From positions 1-64,000 of the forward strand of contig DAHVLJ010000022.1 of assembly GCA_027320425.1 (NCBI GenBank): 64,000 bases of DNA, given 5' to 3'. The stretch's first letter is position 1. Each line of letters opens with the position of its first letter. Position numbers and translations under genes: made by a program. This stretch comes from Nitrososphaerota archaeon (GTDB lineage: Archaea > Thermoproteota > Nitrososphaeria > Nitrososphaerales > Gagatemarchaeaceae). The notes beneath the pieces were generated by a model, which was not told where the DNA came from, searched no databases, and worked only from the letters and a program-made list of their open reading frames with translations. This document shows, piece after piece, positions 41,709 through 51,104 of this stretch.

Positions 41709-42398
41709 TCAAGGGGGCGCAAGGCGGTCGTAAGGGACAATGAGGCCCAACTCCTTCTCCCTCTCTCGGAAGTCAGGACAGACCTTCCCCAGCTTCAGCC
41801 TGAAGGAGGCCGAGTGGTTGAACTCCAACAGGTGGGTCAGTTCGTGGAGGACCACGTACTCCCTGAGCCGTTCGGAGAGGGCGGCCAGCTGCCAGCTGAA
41901 TGATATCCTTCCCGTCCTGGTGCAGTAACCCCACTTGCTGATTTCCCTGACGTCCACCCTGGTCGGCCTTGCTCCAACGACCGGCGAAAGTTCGGAGACC
42001 TTTCTTACCACGTAAGCTGAGCTTTCTTTCAGAAACCAGCGTCGGAGGAGTTCTTTGATCCGTTTTCTTTCATCAGCGCACATCTCCACTGTCCCCCTTT
42101 CCCAGTTGACTGCTATGCCTTCGCTATGACCTGTGACATGAACCAGTTTGAGCAGGCGGCCTTCTATCATGACCATGTCGTTTTCCAGTACGTTCTTGGT
42201 CGAGGATAACCGGTCGTACTCCCTTTCGAGCCATCTGGTGCGATCCCTGATCGTCTTCTCGACGTCCACTGTTACGCCGCGTGGGACCACCACCTCCAGC
42301 TTCAAGTCCGGGCGAAGCCGAAGGTAGGTGTATCTGCGGCTGGTCCCCTTCAACACTACGTACTCCACCCTCTTTGTGCCGAGGTGGAGGAAGGGCAA
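41709..42398 (-). CDS. YgjP-type (DUF45/M48-like) metallopeptidase
   Basis: A 229-aa protein with VVLHELTHLLEFNHSASF: HELTH binds zinc and the second His in FNHS is a further ligand, as in the DUF45/YgjP group. The N-terminal beta part (RRYTYLRLRPDLKLEVVVPRG) and the RDRTRWLEREYDRL helix match. TTG 42398 lies about 29 nt from GGTTAACTA. Peptidase or nucleotide-related activity is not settled. Stretch 42399-42654 upstream holds the promoter and no convincing gene. Confidence 0.83.
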   Translation of the reverse strand: MPFLHLGTKRVEYVVLKGTSRRYTYLRLRPDLKLEVVVPRGVTVDVEKTIRDRTRWLEREYDRLSSTKNVLENDMVMIEGRLLKLVHVTGHSEGIAVNWERGTVEMCADERKRIKELLRRWFLKESSAYVVRKVSELSPVVGARPTRVDVREISKWGYCTRTGRISFSWQLAALSERLREYVVLHELTHLLEFNHSASFRLKLGKVCPDFREREKELGLIVPYDRLAPP

Positions 42399-42654
42399 TG
42401 GTGGAATCCAGGCTGCCGTAGCTAGTTAACCCTAGCAGGTACACTGACAGTGCGTCGAGCGGATTTCTGACCTCTGCTCGACCTCGCCGTCTCCGCCGGG
42501 AGGGCATTACTGGTGTAGAGTTCGCACGGTCCATCCCGCTCTCGCCGCAGATGCAGCGGCAACAGTACTTCGGCTCTGACAACCTGAGTCGTCCCCTGGC
42601 GAGGTTACTTCCCACCGGGTTCCCAACTGCTTCTGGTACGGCGCAGATAGGCGG

Positions 42655-43197
42655 TCAGTTCTTCGTCAGCTGCATGAGGTACCGTGGTCCCAATGAAACA
42701 GACTTCACGACGGTGAACATGCCCGTCTTCTCGACCAGTGCTTTGAGCCCGTCTATTGTTATCGTGTCGACTCTCTCGCCCATCAGTTTTCCTATGAACC
42801 TGAAGAGCCACCCCTGCCCCGAGCCGGGGCTCACTTCTAAGATTACGAAAGAGCCTCCCTTCTTCAACACCCTCGCGATCTCTTTGAGCGAGGCGCCTTT
42901 GTCGGCGAAGTGATGGAGTGACATGGTGGCATATGCCTTGTCGAACTCGGAGTCTGAGAATGGCAGTCTTTCCGCACCGGCGACAGAACACCTCACACTC
43001 GGGAGTCCCTTCCTCATGGCCGCGATTTTCTTCTCGCTGGGGTCGACCGCGCATATTTCGGCGCCGGCATACACTTCCAAGACCTTTGCGACGATGACGC
43101 CCTTCCCCGCCCCAATATCGAGTATCTTATCGGCCTGCTCGGGAGTCAGCATGGCAATGAATTGACCCCAGATTGGCCCTGAGTCAGCCCATGTCAT
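42655..43197 (-). CDS. Class I SAM-dependent methyltransferase (UbiE-like)
   Basis: A 180-aa methyltransferase: KILDIGAGKGVIVAKVL (motif I), EICAVDPSEKKI (motif II), FDKAYATMSLHHFADK and SFVILEVSPGSG (motif III). The substrate is unknown. ATG 43197 lies about 33 nt from the shared TTATTTAAG box, which the RNase H-like gene also uses. Confidence 0.83.
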   Translation of the reverse strand: MTWADSGPIWGQFIAMLTPEQADKILDIGAGKGVIVAKVLEVYAGAEICAVDPSEKKIAAMRKGLPSVRCSVAGAERLPFSDSEFDKAYATMSLHHFADKGASLKEIARVLKKGGSFVILEVSPGSGQGWLFRFIGKLMGERVDTITIDGLKALVEKTGMFTVVKSVSLGPRYLMQLTKN

Positions 43198-43224
43198 CGG
43201 ATACCTTTGTTCTGCCGCTCTGCG

Positions 43225-43234
43225 TTATTTAAGT
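43225..43234. promoter_or_regulatory. Shared divergent TATA-like box
   Basis: TTATTTAAGT sits about 33 nt from the minus-strand ATG 43197 and about 30 nt from the plus-strand ATG 43260, and reads as ACTTAAATAA on the other strand. It may promote both genes. Confidence 0.5.
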
Positions 43235-43259
43235 GGCCAACCGGCCGAAGTCCTGCGGT

Positions 43260-43676
43260 ATGCGACTCCTGAGAAGGCCCAGGCCATCCAGGGTCTTCGT
43301 CGATGCGAAGATTCTGAACATGCACGACCCGGCGCTGCAGAAGGAGGCGTATGTCGGTTACGTGGTGGAGGGTAAAGGAGACCGGAGCGTAAAGCGCGTA
43401 GAGGCGACCGAGAGCGATGACGCGGAAGTCATTGCGATAATGTTTGCGATAGAAGAGCTCAAGGACTCCCTGGGAAGCTTCACCGTCGTCTGCGACCACG
43501 AGTCTGTCGTGTCAGAAGCGAGAAGGGAGAGCGTCAAGAAGCCCAGTGCGCTTCTCAAGAAGCTCCGTGACATGTTGAAGGACAATCCGTCCATAAAGCT
43601 CGAGGCGCTCCAGGCCAACCTCGCACATCAGGTTGTGACTGAATATGTGAACGCCCTCAAAGCTGGTGAGCAATAG
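43260..43676 (+). CDS. RNase H-fold protein
   Basis: A 138-aa protein with RVFVDAKI (first Asp), ATESDDAEVIAIMFAIEEL (Glu/Asp helix) and VVCDHESVVSEARRES (next Asp), the order of acidic residues in RNase HI-like folds. An extra substrate handle or missing last carboxylate cannot be judged by eye. ATG 43260 was chosen from the TATA box spacing. It may be an RNase HI or an inactive relative. Confidence 0.62.
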   Translation: MRLLRRPRPSRVFVDAKILNMHDPALQKEAYVGYVVEGKGDRSVKRVEATESDDAEVIAIMFAIEELKDSLGSFTVVCDHESVVSEARRESVKKPSALLKKLRDMLKDNPSIKLEALQANLAHQVVTEYVNALKAGEQ

Positions 43677-43739
43677 CCCGAGGCCAGCCCGCTGTCAGCG
43701 AGGAGATGCGTTTGTGCCCGTCACGCATCTTACCTGCTG

Positions 43740-44285
43740 CTAGTCGTGGTACTTCTTCTCACCGGCTCTTATGGAGACCTTCAGCCAGTTCTCCCGTGGA
43801 GGAAGAGGACAGACATAGTCTTCCGAGTAGGCGCAATACGGGTTGTAAGCATAGTTGAAGTCGACCGCGTATTCATCGTCATGCTCGACCTCCATGTCCA
43901 GATACCGTGCGGCGCCGTAGCTCTCGCTACCCGATGTGCTATCTCTGAACGGGATGAACAGGGTGGGTTCGTCCTTCTCTGCCGCTTGGTAGGAGTTGAC
44001 AAGCACCACTGTTCCTCCAATCGACAACTCGAAGTACCCGACCCTGTTGAAAATCTGGCGGGTCCCTCGGCTCGTCGAGACCATGATGGCCTCTGGGTCG
44101 GTATACCTGTGTAGCCTCGCCTCGACTCTCAGGCCGGAGTCGGGCTCGAAGTATTTCAGTCCCCTGAAAACAGCTTTCTCGCCCTGAGGGATGGGAGACT
44201 CAGCGCCCAATCTGAAGAACTCGTCCTTTTCATGCCTATATCTCAACAGAGCTCTTTGCCAAGTCGCTAGGTCCTGGGCGTCCAT
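43740..44285 (-). CDS. DUF1684 family protein
   Basis: A 181-aa protein with the DUF1684 signature: FIPFRDSTSGSESYGAARYLD, DFNYAYNPYCAYSEDYVCPLPPRENWLKV and AGEK. The role is unknown; the family is widespread in bacteria and some archaea. ATG 44285 fits the family N-terminus (WQRALLRYRHEKDEFF). The CxxY/Cys residues are conserved in the family. Confidence 0.88.
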   Translation of the reverse strand: MDAQDLATWQRALLRYRHEKDEFFRLGAESPIPQGEKAVFRGLKYFEPDSGLRVEARLHRYTDPEAIMVSTSRGTRQIFNRVGYFELSIGGTVVLVNSYQAAEKDEPTLFIPFRDSTSGSESYGAARYLDMEVEHDDEYAVDFNYAYNPYCAYSEDYVCPLPPRENWLKVSIRAGEKKYHD

Positions 44286-44374
44286 CGTATCTCGACTCGT
44301 TCGGGCAGAGATAGGGTTTTCCAGGCGCGCTGAAAACTGTAAAAGCGCTCGCGCCTGACCCAACCCGCGCGGTC

Positions 44375-45856
44375 TTGGCTCGTAATCCAGTGATCCAGGA
44401 GATACTGAAACGCTACACCCAGGTCTGGGCGCTCGGCCATTCGATGGCTGTGCTGGGATGGGACACGGAGACTCACATGCCTGAGAGGGGCGCCAGGCCG
44501 AGGGGCATTGCTTCGGGCCAACTAGCCATGCTCTCGCAGAAGGCGACCACGGATCTTGACGGGCTCGTCAGAAAGGCAGAGAAAGCAAAGGACCTGGATG
44601 ACATGGAGAAGGGCGTCGTTAGGGTCCTTCGACGCAGCCTCGACTATTACCTCAAAATTCCGCCCGAGCTCGTAGACGAACTACAGAGGGTGACTACTGA
44701 AGCGACCGTCGTGTGGCGGCAGGCTCGCAAGAATTCGGATTTCAAGCTGTTCAGGCCCCACCTGGAGAAGATCGTCGCTCTGGAAAGAACAGTTGCAGAT
44801 AGGCTGGGGTATGAGAAGCACCCCTACAACGCGCTTCTAGATCTTTTCGAGGAGGGGTTCACCGTCCGGGATGCGGACGCGGTCTATTCGAAGCTAGTTC
44901 CAGCGAGCAAGAAGCTGCTCACCAAGGTGACAGAGGCAGGCATCTATCCGTCAAAGCACCCCCTAGAGTTGGCAAGGTACGACACAGACGCCATGCTGAG
45001 CGTCAACGAGGGAGCGATCCAGTTGCTGAGGATGCCCGCAGACAGGTTCAGGATGGACGTGTCTACCCACCCATTCACCACCCAGATAGCCCACGATGAC
45101 GTCAGAATCACCACCAGGTACGAAGGGAAGGACTTCAAGGCGTCGCTCTTCGGCACGGTGCACGAGAGCGGGCATGCCATATACGGACTGGGCATCAGCG
45201 AAGGTCTTGCGTACACGCCCTTAGGGGATGGAGCGTCATACGGGATTCACGAGTCGCAATCGAGGTTCTGGGAGAACGTGGTGGGGAGGAGCAGAGGTTT
45301 CGTCAGGCTCTTACGTCCCGTTCTGAGCAAGAACCTTCAGTTCGTAAAGAAGTACAATGACGAGCAGCTGTACCTTTATTTCAACACGGTCAGGAAGAGC
45401 TACATCAGAGTGGAGGCCGACGAGCTGACTTACAACCTCCACACCGCAGTAAGATATGATGTAGAGAAGAAGGTGATAGGGGGCGAAGTGAAAGTGTCAG
45501 AGATACCGTCGCTTTGGAACGACACGTTCGACGACTATCTCGGGATACGGCCCCGGAACGACGCGGAAGGAGCGCTCCAAGATGTCCACTGGAGTGGAGG
45601 CTCGTTCGGATACTTCGCGACATACACCCTTGGTAACATCGTCGCCGCAATGATATGGCACAAAATGAAGGACGGAGCCTTTGTTCAAGACGCCCTTCAG
45701 GAAGGAGACATCGTAGGTTTGAAGAGTTGGCTTGGGAAGAAAATCCACCGGTTCGGTATGACCTACTCCCCCAAAGCGCTGCAGCAGAAAGTGTTTGGGG
45801 AAGCATATGCGCCGCAGAGGCTGCTTACGTATTTCGAGCGGAAGTATCTGGATTAG
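44375..45856 (+). CDS. M32-family (Taq-type) metallocarboxypeptidase
   Basis: A 493-aa zinc carboxypeptidase. The active site VHESGHAIYGLG holds HExxH; HESQSRFWENVVGRSRGF supplies the downstream HES motif and Glu ligand. The N-terminus reads GHSMAVLGWDTETHMP, with the family WD pair, and C-terminal TYNLHTAVRYDVEKKVI. It removes C-terminal amino acids from peptides in the cytoplasm. TTG 44375; the family length (about 500) fits. Confidence 0.94.
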   Translation: MARNPVIQEILKRYTQVWALGHSMAVLGWDTETHMPERGARPRGIASGQLAMLSQKATTDLDGLVRKAEKAKDLDDMEKGVVRVLRRSLDYYLKIPPELVDELQRVTTEATVVWRQARKNSDFKLFRPHLEKIVALERTVADRLGYEKHPYNALLDLFEEGFTVRDADAVYSKLVPASKKLLTKVTEAGIYPSKHPLELARYDTDAMLSVNEGAIQLLRMPADRFRMDVSTHPFTTQIAHDDVRITTRYEGKDFKASLFGTVHESGHAIYGLGISEGLAYTPLGDGASYGIHESQSRFWENVVGRSRGFVRLLRPVLSKNLQFVKKYNDEQLYLYFNTVRKSYIRVEADELTYNLHTAVRYDVEKKVIGGEVKVSEIPSLWNDTFDDYLGIRPRNDAEGALQDVHWSGGSFGYFATYTLGNIVAAMIWHKMKDGAFVQDALQEGDIVGLKSWLGKKIHRFGMTYSPKALQQKVFGEAYAPQRLLTYFERKYLD

Positions 45857-45883
45857 GCCGGTGACAGACGGACCGCATAGTTG

Positions 45884-47521
45884 CTACGCGGCCGCGTTAT
45901 CCCCCTCTTCTAGGGACTCCGCCAGCCGCCTCAATATCTCCCTCTCCAGTATCGTGCCCAGCATTCCGCCTTTTTCATCGACCACCGCTATGATTGGGAC
46001 GTTAGTCTCTCTGAACAGAGTTGCGAGGTTGAGACCTGGTTCGTCTTCCCGCACCTTGACGACCTTGGTGAGCGGGGAGTCTGATACTCTCATGCTTGCC
46101 ATCTCGCGCCTGGAAAGGCCGGTGATGTCGCGCATGAGCAGGGTAGCCACCGGCCTCCCTGACCTCAGGACCACCGCTGCGCGGGCGTCGAATTCGACGA
46201 GTGTTTTTAGCGCGTCCCTTACAGGATCGTCATAGCCTACCGCCACGGTGGGAAGGGTCTTGCAGATTTCAACGGCCGGCATCGACTGCAGATGCTGCTT
46301 GACCATTTTCTTTTGGGTCCCTGCCTCGTGGTCGATGGAGACCAGCTTGGCGCGGCGCCGGAAGAGAAGCGGCGCGGTGAGCGACAACAACGCTATCCCC
46401 ATGGCCGCGGCAGAATAACCGAAACCCCCGATGAGGGCCGTCCCAGCGGTGAACGCGGTAACAAGTAGGGCGGCGTCGACCCCGCCATTTACGCATGTGC
46501 CGAACGCGTTCCTCCACCGGTCGACCTGGAAGAATCCTGCCGATGCCGCGCCCACGGCTGCGTCGGACGCCAGCGCGACGCCGAATATAGCCAATCCTGC
46601 TACCAGAAGCGCGGGGGTCACACGTACGAAGTAGAGGCCGAGCCCGGCGAAGAACATCGGCTCGAAGAACCCGTAGGTGAAGGCCCGGAGCTTCTCCATC
46701 AGGACTGGCCTCGCAGCGAGGAACTTCTGCATCAGCAGGCCCAAGAAAAGCGCTACTATCGCGGCGTTGAAGCCGGTGACCTGCCCGACAAACCCCGCGA
46801 TGAGAAGGATAGAGATTATGATTGCGAACACAACCTCGCGGCTCTTGAGATGGGTTTCCACCTTCTCCAACAGCGGGACCATCACATACCTTCCGAAGGC
46901 AACGATTCCTAGGATGGCGGCAGCGACCTCTCCCGCGGTGAACGCAATCGAGAGCGCTGTGATCGCCTTCCCGGCGAGATCGAACACGAAGGAGTAGAGC
47001 ACCACGGCCGCCACTTCTATCACGAGGACCTGAGAGAATATCGCGGTGCCTTCGTCAGTACGTGCGAGGCCGGTGTCGGTGAGCAGCCTCGACAAGGGCC
47101 CCGCGCTGCTCATCCCGGCCACGATGCCGATCACCAGTGCTTCGGTGAACTGCCCGAACAGGTAGTAGGATATGCTCGTGATGGCGAGAAACCTCACCAG
47201 GAACTGGGCCAGTGAGACGAGGAGTGATGTCCTCTTGGCGAAGACTCCCTTGAGCCTTTCAGCCTCGAACTCTTCCGCACCGGTTACGAAGAGGAGGAAG
47301 TCAATCCCTATGGACACGAACAGTGTGATGGTCGGGAGGACGTTGATCACGTTGAACACCCCTGGGCCGAGCAAGGTCCCCACCAGGATGGCTCCGACGA
47401 AAGGGATGAGCCCGATTTTGCGGAACGCCTCCTCGCCGAGCTTGGCTCCTATCAGCAGTATGCCCAAGTAGGCGAGTGATGACACAGCGATAGGGACGCT
47501 GCTAAGTATTGCCAACTCCAC
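45884..47521 (-). CDS. Cation:proton antiporter with C-terminal CBS pair
   Basis: A 545-aa protein. Residues about 1-400 hold roughly 12 membrane helices of the Kef/CPA type with SIGIDFLLFVTGAEEFEAE, and SSAGPLSRLLTDTGL as a helix break. Residues about 420-540 are a CBS pair (LPTVAVGYDDPVRDALKTLVEF, VATLLMRDITGLS, GGMLGTILEREILRRL), likely regulating transport by binding nucleotide. GTG 47521. Ion specificity is not visible. Confidence 0.87.
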   Translation of the reverse strand: MELAILSSVPIAVSSLAYLGILLIGAKLGEEAFRKIGLIPFVGAILVGTLLGPGVFNVINVLPTITLFVSIGIDFLLFVTGAEEFEAERLKGVFAKRTSLLVSLAQFLVRFLAITSISYYLFGQFTEALVIGIVAGMSSAGPLSRLLTDTGLARTDEGTAIFSQVLVIEVAAVVLYSFVFDLAGKAITALSIAFTAGEVAAAILGIVAFGRYVMVPLLEKVETHLKSREVVFAIIISILLIAGFVGQVTGFNAAIVALFLGLLMQKFLAARPVLMEKLRAFTYGFFEPMFFAGLGLYFVRVTPALLVAGLAIFGVALASDAAVGAASAGFFQVDRWRNAFGTCVNGGVDAALLVTAFTAGTALIGGFGYSAAAMGIALLSLTAPLLFRRRAKLVSIDHEAGTQKKMVKQHLQSMPAVEICKTLPTVAVGYDDPVRDALKTLVEFDARAAVVLRSGRPVATLLMRDITGLSRREMASMRVSDSPLTKVVKVREDEPGLNLATLFRETNVPIIAVVDEKGGMLGTILEREILRRLAESLEEGDNAAA

Positions 47522-47582
47522 GTATCACGCTCGCTTTGGTATCGTGTTCGACGGGCTTTTAATGCAACGACCGCGCCCGTCC

Positions 47583-47912
47583 CTACGCCAGCTCGAACTC
47601 GACCAACCACAGCTGGTCGGTCGACCTGAACCCCTGCTTCGACCAGTACGCCTTTACCTCTTCCACGGAGCCCGCCCCGTCGCGTCTGGCGAGCTTCGCG
47701 TCTATCTCCCCTATCTTCAGGCGGCGTACCCCGGTGACCTTGATCTTGGCGAACTTCACGGGTGGGTATCCCATCCTCGCCGCGTCGTAGACTTCGCCCA
47801 CTTCCACCCTGGCCTTCTGCCACTTCCTGAGGGTGATTGTCTTGACCCCTTCCTTCACTTGCCCGGCGGATCTAGCGCCGAAGGTCAACAGAGCCAAGCA
47901 GACCGCCCACAA
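47583..47912 (-). CDS. ASCH-domain protein
   Basis: A 109-aa protein: LLTFGARSAGQVKEGVKTITLRKW, then EVGEVYDAARMGYPPVKFAKIKVTGVRR and a helix ending with DQLWLVEFELA. This fits the ASCH fold related to PUA, probably RNA binding or acting on modified nucleosides. ATG 47912. It follows the MaoC-like gene with a 22-nt gap and is likely in one transcript. Confidence 0.74.
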   Translation of the reverse strand: MWAVCLALLTFGARSAGQVKEGVKTITLRKWQKARVEVGEVYDAARMGYPPVKFAKIKVTGVRRLKIGEIDAKLARRDGAGSVEEVKAYWSKQGFRSTDQLWLVEFELA

Positions 47913-47934
47913 CTCGCCATGGACATAGCCAGAT

Positions 47935-48255
47935 TCATCTTCTGATTATGCCTTGCGTCCCGCCCCTCAGGACCTCTTTCCCTTCTTGGTTCATGCAGAC
48001 GATAGAAATGCCGACTTCGAACCTTTCCTGCCTCTCCTTGACCTTCTTCACCGTTCCTACGCACGTCACAGTGTCCCCGACGAAGACAGGCCTGAGGAAT
48101 TCAAACCTCATTGTTTTGGCTATGTAGTTCATGTCACCTCCGAGCTTCGTCGGAAGCGTCGCGGTAAGCAGCCCCTGAACCATGACCCGGCCCTTGCTGT
48201 CGGGCAGCATGTGGTGCACCCCCCTGTCCCCCGAAATCTCTGCGAACGCCATCAC
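47935..48255 (-). CDS. MaoC-like hot-dog protein, N-terminus without a normal start
   Basis: From ATG 48255 the product is 106 aa, covering MAFAEISGDRGVHHM, GLLTATLPTKLGG and FEFLRPVFVGDTV, the second half of an R-specific hydratase-like hot-dog domain. The frame is open upstream to about 48400 and its translation continues the family pattern (KPTIGQRSTYTRTFIREDV), yet holds no ATG, GTG or TTG before the GTG at 48258. The true start could be a rare codon, or the gene has an N-terminal frameshift. The catalytic Asp/His of hydratases is not clearly conserved. Confidence 0.62.
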   Translation of the reverse strand: MMAFAEISGDRGVHHMLPDSKGRVMVQGLLTATLPTKLGGDMNYIAKTMRFEFLRPVFVGDTVTCVGTVKKVKERQERFEVGISIVCMNQEGKEVLRGGTQGIIRR

Positions 48256-48356
48256 GTCTTCCCGTATGAACGTCCTGGTGTAGGTCGACCTTTGACCGAT
48301 AGTAGGTTTCTTCGTAGTTTTCGGTTGGGCCCGGGCATAGATTGAGGTTTCGGCGC

Positions 48357-48752
48357 CTAGCGAGGCGTTCCTTCGGTCGGGAAAAGACGGTCGTATCCCG
48401 GCATGAGGGCCATCTCGTCACTAGTCCCCTCCCACATCGCCTCTGGGGGGATTGGGCGCATCTCCAGCCCTGCAAGTGTCATCCTGAGCCACGGGATGGA
48501 TATCCTTTGGCCCTGGCAGTCCCCACCCTGTGAAATCGCCGAAGATATGAGCCCCCTATAGTAGTCCCTCATGTCCAAGTCATTAGATGCGTGTGAACCA
48601 GACGCCCTGGTCGTGAGCATCTCCGTGCTCCTCCTAGGTAGTTCAGAGAGTTCCGTCTCGTCAGGCTTGAGGGCGAGGTCGGTCGCCCATCTGTCCTTCT
48701 GCCCTTCTCGATAGAACCGCCTCAGTATCGACTCCATCATGTACTGAGCCAT
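48357..48752 (-). CDS. Hypothetical protein (131 aa)
   Basis: Contains QGQRISIPWLRMTLAGLEMRP and a Cys in QGGDCQGQ. It starts with a helical MMESILRRFYREGQ. The family is not recognised. Stop codon at 48357 overlaps the open upstream part of the MaoC-like frame. Confidence 0.5.
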   Translation of the reverse strand: MAQYMMESILRRFYREGQKDRWATDLALKPDETELSELPRRSTEMLTTRASGSHASNDLDMRDYYRGLISSAISQGGDCQGQRISIPWLRMTLAGLEMRPIPPEAMWEGTSDEMALMPGYDRLFPTEGTPR

Positions 48753-48862
48753 GACCTGGACGCTTAATCATACGATGCATTTGTAACGCCAGTTAGCCGC
48801 CGTTCAGGTTTGTAGAACGGTCGTTCTTACACTGACAATAGGCGCGTGAGACGCGACCGCTT

Positions 48863-49819
48863 CTATGAGGTGAGTATTCTGGCGAGCAGCTCGCGTGATA
48901 TGTTTCCACCAGACACGACCACGACCACCTTCTCCCCGTGAACTTCGTGAGACTTGGAGATCAATGGAGCAAGAGGTGCCGCGCCCGACGGCTCGGCGAT
49001 TATGCGGGCAACCTTCGCCATGGTAGCGGTCGCGAGAAGGATTTCGTCTTCAGTGACTGTAAGCGCGCCGTCGACGTATCTGGAACACGCCTTGAACGCG
49101 AGCTCCCCAAGGGATGAGGGAACCAAGCCATCAGCAATGGACGCAGGGTTGGGGACATTCACTATCTGCCTCGCAGCCAAAGCAGATGAGAGCTTCGGAG
49201 CACCTTGCGGCTCTACGCCTATCACCGCGGCGCCAGGTTTCGCCGTCTTGACCGCGATAGAGATCCCTGATATCAGCCCACCTCCCCCGACCGGCACGAT
49301 GACCGTGTCTAGGTCGACGAGTTGCTCACAGATCTCGATGCCGCAGGTTCCCTGCCCTGCTATCACATCAGAATCGTTGAACGGGTGGACGAACGCCGAG
49401 TCTGTCGTCGTCGCTATCGCTCTAGCTTTAGCTTCCCTCTCTTCGCTGAGCTTCCCTGCCCGGACCACCTCCGCCCCGAAGTCTTGGATGGCCTCAATCT
49501 TCTCTTTTACAGCGGTCTCCGGAACTACGATGGTACACTTCTTTCCGAGCAACATCGAGCTGTACGCGACCGCTATGCCGTGGTTCCCCGATGAAGCGGC
49601 TACGATGCGGCGCTCTCTCAACCGCGATATCTTGTTGTATGCGCCGCGAATCTTGAAGACTTTGATCGGCTGGAAGCATTCCAACTTCAGATACACCCGC
49701 CTGGCCGCAAGTTTCGACAGGGCAGGAGACTCGATCAGTGGGGTCCGTGACGCGACCCCTTCTATGGCCTTTGCCGCGTTTTGGATTTCGCGGATGCCTG
49801 GCGGGTCGGTAGATGTCAA
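48863..49819 (-). CDS. Threonine dehydratase/serine racemase-like PLP enzyme
   Basis: A 318-aa fold-type II PLP enzyme. Schiff-base Lys in FKIRGAYNKI, SSGNHGIAVAYSSMLLGKKCTIVVPE as the substrate loop, GGGGLISGI as phosphate cup, VEPQGAPKL and the C-terminal SGGNIS. No regulatory ACT domain, so it is the catabolic or racemase type, not the biosynthetic IlvA. TTG 49819, about 30 nt from TTTTCAAATC. Confidence 0.88.
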   Translation of the reverse strand: MTSTDPPGIREIQNAAKAIEGVASRTPLIESPALSKLAARRVYLKLECFQPIKVFKIRGAYNKISRLRERRIVAASSGNHGIAVAYSSMLLGKKCTIVVPETAVKEKIEAIQDFGAEVVRAGKLSEEREAKARAIATTTDSAFVHPFNDSDVIAGQGTCGIEICEQLVDLDTVIVPVGGGGLISGISIAVKTAKPGAAVIGVEPQGAPKLSSALAARQIVNVPNPASIADGLVPSSLGELAFKACSRYVDGALTVTEDEILLATATMAKVARIIAEPSGAAPLAPLISKSHEVHGEKVVVVVSGGNISRELLARILTS

Positions 49820-49904
49820 ACCCCGCGGAGACGCCCCTTGGAAGACGGATTTGAAAAGGTCCTATGCGTCCTGAGTGCGGCAGGGCGTGGGTTGCCACCC
49901 CCGC

Positions 49905-50420
49905 TCATAACCTGAGCCTCATCTCGTTGGTTGGCTCGAAGCCCAAACCAAGGTATAGCGGCCTCCCTTCTGCAGAAGCATGGAGAATAATCCTGTCGTA
50001 CTTCCTGTCTGTGCACCATTTGACGGCGCTCTTGACCACCAGCCGCGCGACGCCTTTGCGTCTGTAGCGCCTTTCGGTATACATAGACATCAGGTATGGC
50101 ACCACTAGACGCGGGCTTGTGGGCCGAGGCTGTTCTTCCCGGACCCAGATGCACCCGCTCCCTGCCACCGTGCCGCCGGAAGTCCGGGCTATGAATCCGA
50201 CCAGGCGCTTCTCCGACAATCTCTTCCTTATCCATGTCCTGGTGATTTTTTTGGATTCACCCACGGCAGCGCCCAATTCCGGGTGGATGTCACCCCACAT
50301 TTTCAGTCTGTGTGAGACAAGGACGTCCAAATCACCTCGATGCGCCAAGGTCACGTTGAACTCTAACGGCGTCGTGACGCCATGGAGAGTGCTGCTATCC
50401 TGTTTTGGTCTTTGTGGCAA
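49905..50420 (-). CDS. GNAT-family N-acetyltransferase
   Basis: A 171-aa GNAT domain: VGFIARTSGGTVAGSG, PYLMSMYTERRYRRKGVARLVVKSAVKWC as the acetyl-CoA loop (R-x-x-G-V-A) and LHASAEGRPLYLGLGFE. The substrate is unknown. The start TTG 50420 is weakly supported; GTG 50378 would shorten the N-terminus by 14 residues. Confidence 0.82.
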   Translation of the reverse strand: MPQRPKQDSSTLHGVTTPLEFNVTLAHRGDLDVLVSHRLKMWGDIHPELGAAVGESKKITRTWIRKRLSEKRLVGFIARTSGGTVAGSGCIWVREEQPRPTSPRLVVPYLMSMYTERRYRRKGVARLVVKSAVKWCTDRKYDRIILHASAEGRPLYLGLGFEPTNEMRLRL

Positions 50421-50456
50421 GGAGACACGTCCAGAAAGGCGATGATGTCTGCCCTG

Positions 50457-51005
50457 TTACTCCGGCGCCCTTGTAGGGGCCCTCGGCTTCTCCAGTGCAG
50501 AGATAATCTCCTTGCAGAAGGCTGGGAGGTCGGCCGGGTATCGTGATGTGATGACGTTGCCGTCTCTCACCACGGGCTGGTCGAGATATCTCGCTCCGGC
50601 GTTAACCATGTCCTCCTTGATGGAGCTGAAGCATGTCATGGTCAGTCCTTCCGCCAGGCCGGCAGAAACCAAGACCCACCCTGCGTGGCATATGGCTGCG
50701 ACCACCTTTCCTTGATCATTCATCTTTTTGACGAAGCCTAACAGCGCCGGATACCTGCGCATATAGTCGGGAGCATAACCCCCGGGGATAACAACGGCGT
50801 CGAACTCCTTTGGGTCGGTCTCGGCGGCTGTCATGTCAGGTTTGGCTTCGAGCCCGTGCTTTCCCCGGTAGACGTCGCTCGAACCCGTCCCCACGACCGT
50901 CAGCTGCGCACCCTCTTCCTTCATCCTGTAGTATGGGTACCAGAACTCGAGGTCCTCATACATGCTCTCGACTAGTATCGCCACTTTCTTGCCTGTGATT
51001 GGCAC
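50457..51005 (-). CDS. DJ-1/PfpI-family protein (YhbO-like)
   Basis: A 182-aa class I glutamine amidotransferase-like protein. The conserved Glu in ILVESMYEDLE, GVVIPGGYAPDYMRR-like stretch AVVIPGGYAP and the nucleophile Cys in AICHAGWVLVSAG are present, as in PfpI, which is a protease or deglycase candidate. GTG 51005 is selected because GGCTTAAAT lies about 28 nt upstream, and the next gene is divergent. Confidence 0.9.
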   Translation of the reverse strand: MPITGKKVAILVESMYEDLEFWYPYYRMKEEGAQLTVVGTGSSDVYRGKHGLEAKPDMTAAETDPKEFDAVVIPGGYAPDYMRRYPALLGFVKKMNDQGKVVAAICHAGWVLVSAGLAEGLTMTCFSSIKEDMVNAGARYLDQPVVRDGNVITSRYPADLPAFCKEIISALEKPRAPTRAPE

Positions 51006-51104
51006 GCCCCGCGGGGAGGTCAAACGCGATTTAAGCCGTTGTCGGAGTCTGCCTGGGTGGGAGTAAGCCTTACGTTGAAGAGCAAAGCAGACGTGACATT
51101 GGGT

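Noticed and set aside
42124-42615. 163-aa minus-strand ORF with a Cys cluster near its start
   Set aside because: Most of it is in another frame of the YgjP-type gene; the Cys run (YCCRCICG) has no second partner.
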